DNA of 64,000 bases. Origin: Phil1 sp040767925 (GTDB taxonomy: Bacteria; Bacillota; Clostridia; Christensenellales; CAG-138). A model generated the notes under the pieces. The model had not been told where the DNA came from. It did no database searches and was given only the letters and a program-made list of their open reading frames with translations. The position numbers and the translations under genes are program-made. The stretch covers positions 496,001-560,000 of the forward strand of contig JAXGNN010000002.1 in the NCBI GenBank assembly GCA_040767925.1, written 5' to 3'. This document shows, one piece after another, positions 17,126 through 24,294 of the stretch. Each line of letters starts with the position of its first letter. Positions within the stretch are counted from its first letter, which is position 1.

Positions 17126-18667
17126 TCAGCCGACTCCCGCGTAGAACCCCTCGAGCGTCATGCCCGTGCGGAACAGATATGCGGCGAGCGGGTTCCCGAC
17201 ATAGCGGAAATGCCAGGGTTCGAAGACGATGCCCGTTTCCGCCTGCCTGTCGGCGGGATAGCGCAGGATGAAGCCGAAGCGCCACGAGTTGGCGTAGAGC
17301 CACCTCCCCTGCGGGGTTTCGGCAAAACTCGCGGAAAGCGCCTTCGCGGCGACGGCGCTGATGTCGAAGGCGAGGCCCGTCTGGTGCTCGCTCGCGCCGG
17401 GGTAGGCCGTGACGATGGGAACGCCCGGGTCGCTGCCGTAATCGGCGTTCGCCGCGACCTTTTTATCCCAGAGCGCCTGCTGCTCGGCGTAGGTCCTGTA
17501 CGCGCTCACGAGGTAGAAGCCCGTAACCCCCGCGTCCTTCGCGGCGGCGAACATGTCCCCGAGCGCGGCGACAGCCTCGCCGTAGCCCTGCATGTCGCCG
17601 TTTTTGAGCGTCAGCGCCGGGATGGCGTAATCCGCGATGGCGACGAGCCCTTCGGGCACATAATCCTCCGCGAGCAGGCGCGCGCGGTTGACGAGCCTGC
17701 CGGCAAACGCATTAAAGAGCGCGGACGCTTCCGCCTCAGGATCGAAACCCGGATCGCTTATCATAATTTCCTCCGAAGAAAGGTCTATTTTCACGCCCGT
17801 GGCGAAGTGCTCCGTAATATAGATCGCGGCGTCGGACAGCGCCCCTTGGACGCGCGCGTTGGCGGAATCCGTATCCTCGAGCGTGTCCGTGCTGATGACG
17901 GCGATTTTGGGGTTCACCGCCTTGGCGAACGCCTCCCCCGTGGCGTCCGGGTTGCCGTGGTTGCCGACCTTCAACACGTCCGCCGCAAGGTCCGCGTTTT
18001 TCAGCGTTTCCTCCTCGGCGAACTGCATGTCCCCCGTGAAGAGCACCGCGTGGCCGTTGACCGAGAGGCGCATCACGAGCGAATTGTCGTTGTCGTCCTT
18101 CGCGTTGTAGACGACGGGGCCGAGGATGGTCAGTTCCGCGCCGTTGAGATCGAGCGCGTCGCCCGCGGCGAGCTTCGTCTCGGCGACGCCCGCGTCCTCG
18201 GCGATGTTTGAAAGCTTATCCTTCCCCTTGTCGGTCAAAGTCGTAATCTCGGCGCGGTAGAACATCGAAACGGGAAAAGCCGCGGCGATCTTCTTCGCGC
18301 CGCCCGCGTGGTCGTTGTGCGTGTGCGTGAGGAACACGCCCTGCAGCGCGCTCACGCCGAGCGCCCTTAGCTTCTCTATGACGCCTTCCGCGCCGTCCTT
18401 CGTGCCCGTGTCGACGAGCCAGTACGCGCCCCCGATAGAGATGAGCGCGCAGTCCGCCTTGCCCGCGTTGAGGAAGAGCACCCACGCTTCGCCGATGGGC
18501 GCCGCGGGAGCATCCTTCGTGGGCGCGGGCGCGCCCGAACCCCCCGCCGTGCCCTCGGGCGGCGCGGAGGGCGTTACATCCACGATATGTTCCTCTCCGC
18601 CCGAGCAGCCCGCGGCGAGGAGCACGCAGAGCGCGAGGGCGGCAAAAACCCGGCTTCGCTTTTTCAT
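17126..18667 (-). CDS. Lipoprotein fusing a ComEC-type metallo-beta-lactamase domain to a VanY-type D,D-carboxypeptidase
   Basis: A 513-residue two-enzyme fusion. The signal peptide ends in LAAGC (Cys21). Residues from about 60 to 310 form a ComEC/Rec2-type metallo-beta-lactamase domain with THTHNDHAGG (HxHxDH) and downstream NHGN. Residues from about 365 to 513 form a VanY domain with SAYRTYAEQ, SEHQTGLAFD and EPWHFRYVG, carrying the zinc ligands and catalytic Glu. The first domain may act on extracellular phosphodiesters or nucleic acid; the second trims D-Ala from peptidoglycan stems. TATAAT lies only 6 bases before the ATG, so the transcript is probably leaderless. Its stop is about 80 bases past the liv promoter. 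Confidence 0.88.
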   Translation of the reverse strand: MKKRSRVFAALALCVLLAAGCSGGEEHIVDVTPSAPPEGTAGGSGAPAPTKDAPAAPIGEAWVLFLNAGKADCALISIGGAYWLVDTGTKDGAEGVIEKLRALGVSALQGVFLTHTHNDHAGGAKKIAAAFPVSMFYRAEITTLTDKGKDKLSNIAEDAGVAETKLAAGDALDLNGAELTILGPVVYNAKDDNDNSLVMRLSVNGHAVLFTGDMQFAEEETLKNADLAADVLKVGNHGNPDATGEAFAKAVNPKIAVISTDTLEDTDSANARVQGALSDAAIYITEHFATGVKIDLSSEEIMISDPGFDPEAEASALFNAFAGRLVNRARLLAEDYVPEGLVAIADYAIPALTLKNGDMQGYGEAVAALGDMFAAAKDAGVTGFYLVSAYRTYAEQQALWDKKVAANADYGSDPGVPIVTAYPGASEHQTGLAFDISAVAAKALSASFAETPQGRWLYANSWRFGFILRYPADRQAETGIVFEPWHFRYVGNPLAAYLFRTGMTLEGFYAGVG

Positions 18668-18673
18668 AGTCCG

Positions 18674-18679
18674 ATTATA
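18674..18679 (-). promoter_or_regulatory. -10 element giving a leaderless transcript
   Basis: Minus-strand TATAAT ends 6 bases before the ATG of the MBL-VanY gene and no Shine-Dalgarno sequence fits between, so transcription should start at or next to the start codon. Confidence 0.6.
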
Positions 18680-18791
18680 TCATGCGCCGGCCCGCGCGGC
18701 GCATCCCCGCGGCGCCCTCGTGTGTAAAATTTTTGTTGCGCCGGCGCAGGTTTCTTTGATTAAGTTAAGTTTTCCCCAAAACGCGGCATTC

Positions 18792-18824
18792 TGTAACCGC
18801 CATGTAACCGTCTGCGGTTATAAT
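18792..18824 (+). promoter_or_regulatory. SARP/BTAD-type direct repeats and -10 element (P1)
   Basis: TGTAACC occurs at 18792-18798 and 18803-18809, an 11-bp period, followed by 9 bases and TATAAT (18819-18824). Heptamer repeats one helical turn apart, about 8 bases before the -10, are the known binding layout of SARP activators. The next gene encodes a regulator with that architecture, so autoregulation is inferred. Confidence 0.6.
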
Positions 18825-18913
18825 CAGGCTGTGAAGCTGCCGGGCAACCGCCTGAAAAGTCTTCCCGCGGCGATCATATCGGGACGATCCCGCGCAAATA
18901 ATAGCTGCGGGAC

Positions 18914-18942
18914 TTGCTTTTGCAGGCGTCGTATTATATGAT
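18914..18942 (+). promoter_or_regulatory. Second promoter (P2) of the BTAD regulator gene
   Basis: TTGCTT (18914-18919), 17-bp spacer, TATGAT (18937-18942), followed at once by a perfect inverted repeat at the likely transcription start. Confidence 0.5.
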
Positions 18943-18966
18943 AGTTACATAATCACAATGTAACTA
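18942..18966. promoter_or_regulatory. Palindromic operator candidate
   Basis: TAGTTACAT and ATGTAACTA are perfect inverted arms around a 7-nt AATCACA spacer. The half-site GTTACAT also occurs upstream of the c-di-GMP riboswitch promoter (20220-20227 and 20261-20268). Confidence 0.6.
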
Positions 18967-19013
18967 CATAACATAACATAACGTCGTCGCGGCGAGGCCG
19001 CCGAAGGAGCAAA

Positions 19014-20207
19014 ATGAAAGCAATCAGGATATTCATGCTGGGAAGGTTTGAAATCATCGCCGACGGCAACGAGGTGATCAAAAACCTCGGCAGCTCGAAG
19101 AAAAGGATCATGCTGCTCGAGTATCTGATCCTCAACAAGGATAAAACCGTCCTCATGAAGGATCTCTTCGAGGTGCTCTGGCCGGGCGAGAACAGCTCGA
19201 ACCCGGAGAGCGCGCTCAAAACCCTCGTGAGCCGTTTGCGCTCCACGCTCGCGGGTTACACGCCGCTGCTCGCGGAATGCATCGTCACCGACCGCGGCGG
19301 GTACCGCTGGAACCCCGCGCTCGATTGCGAGATAGACATGTACCTGTTCGAGGACCTGTGCAACGAGATACTCGCGACGGAGAAGTTCGCCTCCGCCCTC
19401 CGGGAAAAGATGGGCCGCATTATGGAGCTGTACGCGGGCGAGCTGCTCCCCGGCTCCGACATGGAGGCCTGGGTGGCAACCCGGAGCGTTTATCTGCACA
19501 ACCTCTACCTCAAGGCCGTGCAGCATTACGTCTCTCTCCTCAAGCCGCTCGAATTATATGAGGAAATCGCGCAGATGTGCCGCATGGCCCTCGACGTGGA
19601 CGCGTTCGACAGCGCGCTCAACCTCGAACTGATGACGGCGCTGCTGAAGATCGGCCACAACAACGAGGCGCTCGCCCAGTACAACCACGCGACGGACCTG
19701 CATTACAGCCAGCCCGGCGTCAAGCCCTCGGAGGGGATGCTCGACTTCTATAAAAAGCTCATCAGCATCGACAACGATTCCAAACAGAACATCGACGCCA
19801 TCCGGGAGGATTTGCTCGCCGAGGGGCCCGGCGAGGAAGGCGCGTTCGTGTGCGACTATGTGATCCTGCGCGACATCTACCAGCTCAACATGCGGAACCT
19901 GAGCCGCCTTGGCGCGACGATGTTCATCGCGCTCGTCACCGTCAGCAGCATGGACGAGGCGCCCGTGGAGCCGCTCATGCTCGACAAGCTCATGAAGCTG
20001 CTGCTCGCCGCCCTCAAGGAGAACCTGCGCCGCGGGGATACCATCGCGCGCTACAGCCCCTCCCAGTACGCGGTGCTGCTGCCCGCGGTCAGCTTCGAAA
20101 CGGGGCGCATCCCCCTCGAGCGCGTGAAAAAGGCGTTCTATAAGAAATACGCGAACCCTGCCTTCGTCGTCAGCTACAGGCTCGCCCCCGTCGCCGAGGA
20201 GGACTGA
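19014..20207 (+). CDS. BTAD-family transcriptional regulator with a C-terminal degenerate GGDEF domain
   Basis: A 397-residue regulator. Residues 1-95 form an OmpR/SARP-like winged helix (FMLGRFEIIADGNEV, LFEVLWPGENSSNPESALK, VSRLRSTLAG). Residues from about 100 to 245 form the bacterial transcriptional activator (TPR-like) domain. Residues from about 285 to 397 resemble GGDEF: LRRGDTIARYSPSQYAVLLP occupies the position of the RxxDxxAR-GGDEFAVLLP motif, but the GGDEF residues are SPSQY, so it should not make c-di-GMP and may bind a nucleotide or act as an interaction domain. GAAGGAGC precedes the ATG. It is followed by a c-di-GMP riboswitch, and the two may belong to one circuit. Confidence 0.82.
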   Translation: MKAIRIFMLGRFEIIADGNEVIKNLGSSKKRIMLLEYLILNKDKTVLMKDLFEVLWPGENSSNPESALKTLVSRLRSTLAGYTPLLAECIVTDRGGYRWNPALDCEIDMYLFEDLCNEILATEKFASALREKMGRIMELYAGELLPGSDMEAWVATRSVYLHNLYLKAVQHYVSLLKPLELYEEIAQMCRMALDVDAFDSALNLELMTALLKIGHNNEALAQYNHATDLHYSQPGVKPSEGMLDFYKKLISIDNDSKQNIDAIREDLLAEGPGEEGAFVCDYVILRDIYQLNMRNLSRLGATMFIALVTVSSMDEAPVEPLMLDKLMKLLLAALKENLRRGDTIARYSPSQYAVLLPAVSFETGRIPLERVKKAFYKKYANPAFVVSYRLAPVAEED

Positions 20208-20273
20208 GGCGGCATCACGATGTAACCCGCGGCGGACGTTGCAAAAAAAAGATGTTTTTCGGTTACATTTAAG

Positions 20274-20302
20274 TTGACATGTTTCCAAGCGCGTGGTAAT
20301 AT
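20274..20302 (+). promoter_or_regulatory. Promoter of the riboswitch/MNT/HEPN transcript
   Basis: TTGACA (20274-20279), 17-bp spacer, TAATAT (20297-20302). ATGTAACC (20220) and GGTTACAT (20261) flank the upstream side as an inverted repeat. Confidence 0.8.
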
Positions 20303-20329
20303 GTCATCGGATAGATAAAACTATCCCGC

Positions 20330-20412
20330 GTTGTGGCAAAGCCCGTGAAAGCGGGTGACGCAAAGCTAAAGGGCCTAAGGGCGCAAGCCTATGGCAGCCA
20401 GTTGCCGGGTTA
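20330..20412 (+). ncRNA. Cyclic-di-GMP-I (GEMM-I) riboswitch
   Basis: The conserved features are present in order: GGCAAA, a CCCG(tgaaa)CGGG hairpin, GTGACGCAAAGC, GGGCCTAAGGG, a GCAA-type tetraloop hairpin GGGC-GCAA-GCCTATGG, CAGCCAG and closing TTGCCG. The aptamer begins about 20 nt after the predicted transcription start and is followed by an intrinsic terminator, so it is expected to control transcription read-through into the downstream genes in response to c-di-GMP. Confidence 0.93.
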
Positions 20413-20448
20413 TTCCAGCCTGCTCGCAGGGTGGATTATGATTTCAGG

Positions 20449-20482
20449 CAGCTGGTTTCAAAAGAAAACCGGCTGTTTTTTC
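20449..20482 (+). terminator. Riboswitch expression-platform terminator
   Basis: CAGCTGGTTT pairs with AAACCGGCTG (10 bp, one G-U), followed by TTTTTT. Upstream CCAGC (20415-20419) or GCCTG (20418-20422) could instead pair with GCTGG (20451-20455) or CAGGC (20445-20449), giving a possible antiterminator. Confidence 0.85.
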
Positions 20483-20572
20483 GTTTACAGGTTTGCATGA
20501 AAGCGGGCTCGCGCCGCCCGAAGCGCGCGGTTTCGACGAAGGGAGTTATCGTGGGAGAGATGGATCGCATCT

Positions 20573-20989
20573 ATGCGGACTGACTATGAGCGCGTCGAGC
20601 CCGCCATACAGGGGCTTCTCCGGCGAATTGCCGGGGCCGTTTCCGAACTGCCGGGCGCGGATAAGCTGGTGCTCTACGGCTCCTACGCCAAGGGCACGCA
20701 CAGCCCTGAGAGCGACGTGGACCTGGCCGTATTTTTTCGGGATTCGGCGAATCCCCCTCTGATCGAGGAATACCGCCGCCTCGCGCGCATCTGCGCGACG
20801 CCGGATTACGACATACAGGTGCAAGCCTTTGCCCTTTCGGAATTGGAAAGCCCCTGCGGCATCGTCGAGGAAATCGACATGTACGGCGTGGAGCTGCCCC
20901 TCGGGCACGAAAAGGGCTTCCCCGCCGAGCGCGGGACGGCGGGCGCGGAATCGCCCGGCAGGCGCAGGAAGTCCGGCGCGCCGGACTGA
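20573..20989 (+). CDS. MNT-type minimal nucleotidyltransferase
   Basis: A 138-residue protein of the MNT family. GSYAKGTHSPESDVDLAVF gives the GS-x10-DxD catalytic motif, and a third acidic residue is present in DYDIQVQ. MNT proteins paired with HEPN partners act as antitoxins, in known cases by adding AMP to the HEPN protein. The C-terminus is a basic, low-complexity tail. No ribosome site fits the ATG well; a 10-codon upstream ORF (GTG at 20551, stop at 20581-20583, with AAGGGAG ahead) overlaps the start and may couple translation. The gene lies 91 bases after the riboswitch terminator. Confidence 0.8.
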   Translation: MRTDYERVEPAIQGLLRRIAGAVSELPGADKLVLYGSYAKGTHSPESDVDLAVFFRDSANPPLIEEYRRLARICATPDYDIQVQAFALSELESPCGIVEEIDMYGVELPLGHEKGFPAERGTAGAESPGRRRKSGAPD

Positions 20990-21059
20990 CGGAATCGCTA
21001 TGGGCTTAATACCGATACGGCATTAAAAGGATAAAGAACATACAGGAAGGAACCCTGCA

Positions 21060-21539
21060 ATGAAGAAACTCGACAAATACCGTTACTGGCTGATGCTTTC
21101 GGACTACGACCTCGATACCATCGAGGTGCTGATCAAGGGGAAGCGGTGGGTGTACGTGGCATACCTGTGCCAGCAGGCCGTGGAACGCCAGCTCAAGGGC
21201 ATGTACGTGTTCTACTACAACAGCGAGGCGCCCAAAACGCACAACGTCAACTTCCTGTTCAGCAAGCTGATGGCGACGCAGGAGTTCCCCTTCCTCGGCA
21301 CGCGCCGGCACGTTGAGGAGAGGCTCGACGAGTGCGAGGATTTCCTCATCGACGCCATGTTCTATTACATGAGCGACTATCCTTTCTCCTACAAGAACAT
21401 CATGAACCGCTTCGTGGGCGAGGAGAACGCGATGAACCTCTACCGGCGCACGCGCAGCGTCATCGCGTGGCTGCGCGGCTTCCAGCCGATCCCCGGCGCA
21501 GCGGACGAATTTGAAGAGGAGCGCGCCGTCGCGCAATAA
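21060..21539 (+). CDS. HEPN-domain protein, partner of the MNT gene
   Basis: A 159-residue helical protein of the HEPN (PF05168-like) type, with WLMLSDYDLDTIEVLIK, YLCQQAVERQLKGMYVFY and PKTHNVNFLF matching the usual helices and the THxL-type turn. HEPN/MNT pairs form toxin-antitoxin or nucleotide-sensing modules. The R-x4-6-H motif of RNase-active HEPN toxins is not visible anywhere, so RNase activity is doubtful. AAGGAA lies before the ATG. It is separated by 70 bases from MNT, and a terminator follows it directly. Confidence 0.8.
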   Translation: MKKLDKYRYWLMLSDYDLDTIEVLIKGKRWVYVAYLCQQAVERQLKGMYVFYYNSEAPKTHNVNFLFSKLMATQEFPFLGTRRHVEERLDECEDFLIDAMFYYMSDYPFSYKNIMNRFVGEENAMNLYRRTRSVIAWLRGFQPIPGAADEFEEERAVAQ

Positions 21540-21574
21540 AGCCGACAGGCGGCGGCACTTGATTCCAGAAATCG

Positions 21575-21598
21575 AAAAGCGGCGTTTGCCGCTTTTTT
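21575..21598 (+). terminator. Terminator after the HEPN gene
   Basis: AAAAGCGGC, loop GTTT, GCCGCTTTTTT: a strong stem with a T-run, ending the riboswitch-controlled transcript. Confidence 0.85.
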
Positions 21599-21704
21599 GA
21601 TTAAATTTCCAATTGTCCGTTTTCAATTGTCACTTTTCCCGTTGTTCACCCTTTGTTCATCGTTTTTCCTCGCGGGGAAGGTGGAAGATCGCGGCGGAAA
21701 GCGT

Positions 21705-21710
21705 TATAAT
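21705..21710 (+). promoter_or_regulatory. -10 element giving a leaderless transcript (LCP gene)
   Basis: TATAAT ends 7 bases before the ATG at 21718 and no Shine-Dalgarno sequence fits between, as also seen for mrnC. Confidence 0.6.
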
Positions 21711-21717
21711 CACGCAT

Positions 21718-23172
21718 ATGAAAAAGGGTTTGAAAATCGTGCTCATCGCGCTTCTCTCCACCGTCGCCCTCGCGGCGGCGGCGGTGCTGCTTTTTTATCT
21801 TCGCGTGAACGATCCCGCGAACGTCTTCCCCGGCGCGACGCCGGGAGCGCCGCCCGAAACGCCCTCCGGAACGGAGGCTTCCGGCGTCGTCCCCTCGCCG
21901 GGGGCGGGCGCTTCCCCCGAAGTCTCCCCGACGCCCGAACCCACGCCGACGCCCATCCCCGAGGACGTGCTCGTCATGATGGCGGACGCGGAATTCATGA
22001 AGGGGCGCGTCAACGTGCTGGTGCTCGGCGTCGACAAGAGCGTGGAGCGCGAGGCTTCCGGCTCCTTCCGCACGGACACCATGATACTCGTCTCCGTCAA
22101 CTTCAAGACCATGGACGTCGACATGATCACCGTCCCGCGCGACAGCTACGTCAAGCTCTACGGCAAGGACGGCCTTCTCATCGACCCCGTCGACCCCCTC
22201 AACAAGGCGAACGCCGCCTTTTCCCTCGGCGGCGGCCTCAAAAGCGGCGGCTATCGCAGCGCCATGAACACCGTGAGCGCGCTCTTCGGCGGCGTACCGG
22301 TCAACTACTTCGTCTCCTTCGACATGAACGCGGTCAAGCGCATCGTGGACGCGATGGGCGGCGTAGACTACGAGGTGGACGTCGAGGTGACGATGGACGG
22401 GCGCACGCTCTCCCCCGGCATGCAGCACCTCGACGGACAGGCCGTGCTCGACTACTGCCGCCAGAGGAAGGGCAGCTCGGACATCGCCCGCGCCGACAGG
22501 CAGCAGCGCATCCTCATGGCGATCTTCAACCAGATGAAATCCACGGGGCAGATCGCAAACCTGCCCGCCATCTACAAGGCGGTGCAGGACTGCATCGAGA
22601 CGGACCTCTCCTTCGAGCAGATCTGCGCGCTCTCTTTGATCGCGCTGCGCATGGATTCCGCTCAGCTCGAGCGGCACATGGTGGAGGGCGTGTACAAAAT
22701 GGTCTACGCGCGCGACTGCTGGCTCGTCGACCGGGAAAAGCTCGCGGCGCTCCTCGAGGAAGTGTTTGGCGCGAAGGTCGTCCTCGACCCCGAGATCGAC
22801 GCCCAGGCGATCCTCGCCTTCGTCGAAACCAACCGCGCGGCCGTGCAGGTAAAGCTTTACAACGCGGCGCTCGTCTACAGCGAGGCGAAGGGCTTCATGG
22901 GGACATATAAAAAATACATCGCCTCCTCCACCTACAGCGCGCTTTCGAAGAACCGCTCGCTGCTCGCGACCGCCATCCGCCGCGAATGCGGGGCGTATCT
23001 CGACCTGTACACGGCGCTCATCGACGACCTGCTCGACCAGGCGTACGCCCAGGCGGGCGTCCCCCGCCCGGAGCCCGCTTTCCTGCCGGAGGACGGGCAG
23101 GCGCTCCCGGACGGCTCCGGCGCCGTCTCCGGCCTCGTCATCGACGAGGCGGACATGGGCGACGAAGGTTGA
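21718..23172 (+). CDS. LytR-CpsA-Psr (LCP) family cell-wall glycopolymer ligase
   Basis: A 484-residue type II membrane protein: basic N-terminus and one membrane anchor (about 5-27), a Pro/Thr/Glu-rich linker (about 40-80), then the LCP domain (about 95-250). LCP marks are LVLGVDKS, RTDTMILVSVN, TVPRDSYVKL, NKANAAFSLGG, FDMNAVKRIVDAMGGV and the Arg-rich YCRQRKGSSDIARADRQQR, which binds the polyprenyl pyrophosphate head. LCP enzymes attach teichoic acids or capsule to peptidoglycan. The start at 21718 gives a proper signal anchor; earlier in-frame starts do not. The C-terminal 200 residues are not assigned. Confidence 0.9.
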   Translation: MKKGLKIVLIALLSTVALAAAAVLLFYLRVNDPANVFPGATPGAPPETPSGTEASGVVPSPGAGASPEVSPTPEPTPTPIPEDVLVMMADAEFMKGRVNVLVLGVDKSVEREASGSFRTDTMILVSVNFKTMDVDMITVPRDSYVKLYGKDGLLIDPVDPLNKANAAFSLGGGLKSGGYRSAMNTVSALFGGVPVNYFVSFDMNAVKRIVDAMGGVDYEVDVEVTMDGRTLSPGMQHLDGQAVLDYCRQRKGSSDIARADRQQRILMAIFNQMKSTGQIANLPAIYKAVQDCIETDLSFEQICALSLIALRMDSAQLERHMVEGVYKMVYARDCWLVDREKLAALLEEVFGAKVVLDPEIDAQAILAFVETNRAAVQVKLYNAALVYSEAKGFMGTYKKYIASSTYSALSKNRSLLATAIRRECGAYLDLYTALIDDLLDQAYAQAGVPRPEPAFLPEDGQALPDGSGAVSGLVIDEADMGDEG

Positions 23173-23192
23173 AGGGAAAGCGCGCGGCGTGG

Positions 23193-23198
23193 TATAAT
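23193..23198 (+). promoter_or_regulatory. Extended -10 element before the MscS gene
   Basis: TGGTATAAT is an extended -10 ending 11 bases before the ATG at 23210. The leader would be about 4-5 nt, without a Shine-Dalgarno sequence. Confidence 0.55.
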
Positions 23199-23209
23199 AA
23201 AATTTAAGT

Positions 23210-24079
23210 ATGGCGACGCTGGCGTTCATTGATTCGATAGACGCGCTCCTCGCCGATAGGGGGCTTAGCTTCGTATCGGCCGTCATCGACGTCACGCTGA
23301 CGTTTCTCATCGCGTGGGTGTTCGTGCGCCTCGTCCGCTTCGTCGTGCGGCGGGCGCTCAAAATGAGAAAGCCCGGCGCGGACGCGTCGCGCGCCAAAAG
23401 GCTCGACACGGCGGCGACGCTCGTCGTCAGCCTCGCGCGCTACGCGATCTATTTCCTCGCGGCAGCCGCCGCCATCGGCCAGCTCGGCCTTACGGCCTCC
23501 ATGACCTCGCTGCTCACCGCTGCGGGCATCGGCGGCGTGGCGCTGGGCATCGGCGCGCAGAGCCTCGTCAGGGACATCGCCTCCGGCTTCTTCATGCTCT
23601 TCGAGGACCAGTTCTCCGTGGGGGATTACGTCACCGCGGCGGGCGTCACGGGCACGGTCGAGGCGATCGCTTTGAGAACGACGACCATCCGGAGCTTCAC
23701 GGGCGAGGTAAGCGTCGTCCCCAACGGCAGCATCACGACGCTCACCAACTATTCGCGCACGAACGCCCTCGCCGTGATCGACATGCCCGTCGCCTACGGG
23801 GAGGACGCGAAGAGGGCCCTCTCCTTTATGCTGGACGAGGCGAAGATCTATTGCGCGGAAATCGGAGACGTCGCCGCGGGTGAACCGGAGGCGCTCGGCG
23901 CTACGAAAGCCGAGGACGGCAGCATGACGCTGCGCGTCACATTGCCGGTCAAGCCTCTCAAACACTGGAAGGCGCAGCGCGAATTGACCGCGCGCATCGC
24001 GGCGCGCTTTAAAGAGGAGGGCGTCAGGCTCCCCTACGAACGCATCGCCCTGGAAACGCCGGGAGGCGACGGAATATGA
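23210..24079 (+). CDS. MscS-family small-conductance mechanosensitive channel
   Basis: A 289-residue channel with three N-terminal membrane helices; the third, pore-lining helix carries AAGIGGVALGIGAQSLVRD, followed by IASGFFMLFEDQFSVGDYV and the beta domain. It releases solutes during hypo-osmotic shock. It is the start of a tight run of four genes; its stop overlaps the DUF951 start by 4 bases. Confidence 0.93.
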   Translation: MATLAFIDSIDALLADRGLSFVSAVIDVTLTFLIAWVFVRLVRFVVRRALKMRKPGADASRAKRLDTAATLVVSLARYAIYFLAAAAAIGQLGLTASMTSLLTAAGIGGVALGIGAQSLVRDIASGFFMLFEDQFSVGDYVTAAGVTGTVEAIALRTTTIRSFTGEVSVVPNGSITTLTNYSRTNALAVIDMPVAYGEDAKRALSFMLDEAKIYCAEIGDVAAGEPEALGATKAEDGSMTLRVTLPVKPLKHWKAQRELTARIAARFKEEGVRLPYERIALETPGGDGI

Positions 24080-24291
24080 TAGAGACCTTCGAGCTGGGCG
24101 ACCGCATCGCCATGAAAAAACCGCACGCCTGCGGGAGCGGGGAGTGGGTCGTCACGCGCACGGGCGCGGATGTGAAGATCCGCTGTTTGGGCTGCGGCCG
24201 CGTCGTGATGCTCGACAGGCTCGATTTTATGAAACGGGCCAAGAAAAACCTCGGCCCGTCGGACGAGAATTCATCCGGAAGGAACGGTTGA
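24076..24291 (+). CDS. DUF951 small protein
   Basis: A 71-residue protein with the DUF951 pattern: GDRIAMKKPHACGSGEW, then IRCLGCGRVVMLDR. Conserved Cys residues (HACG, CLGC) suggest a metal-binding knuckle. It is widespread in Bacillota, often next to mechanosensitive channel genes as here; the function is not known. Translational overlap with the MscS gene suggests coordinated dosage. Confidence 0.88.
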   Translation: MIETFELGDRIAMKKPHACGSGEWVVTRTGADVKIRCLGCGRVVMLDRLDFMKRAKKNLGPSDENSSGRNG

Positions 24292-24294
24292 TCC

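Larger units (their letters stand above)
18668..19013. other. Divergent regulatory region
   Basis: This 346-bp gap separates the divergent MBL-VanY and BTAD regulator genes. It holds the leaderless promoter of the former and two promoters with putative operators for the latter. The 18825-18910 part can fold into GC-rich hairpins (for example TCCCGC/GCGGGA) that do not match any RNA class I know. Confidence 0.65.
20208..20572. other. Regulatory leader region with riboswitch
   Basis: This 365-bp gap carries an inverted pair of GTTACAT half-sites, a promoter, a c-di-GMP-I riboswitch and a terminator, all reading toward the MNT gene. Confidence 0.8.

Noticed and set aside
18826..18860. Segment GAAGCTGCCGGGCAACCGCC resembling part of a SAM-I riboswitch
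   Set aside because: Only the CCGGCAACCG-like core is present; the upstream kink-turn and the other conserved SAM-I helices are absent, and the next gene is a BTAD regulator.
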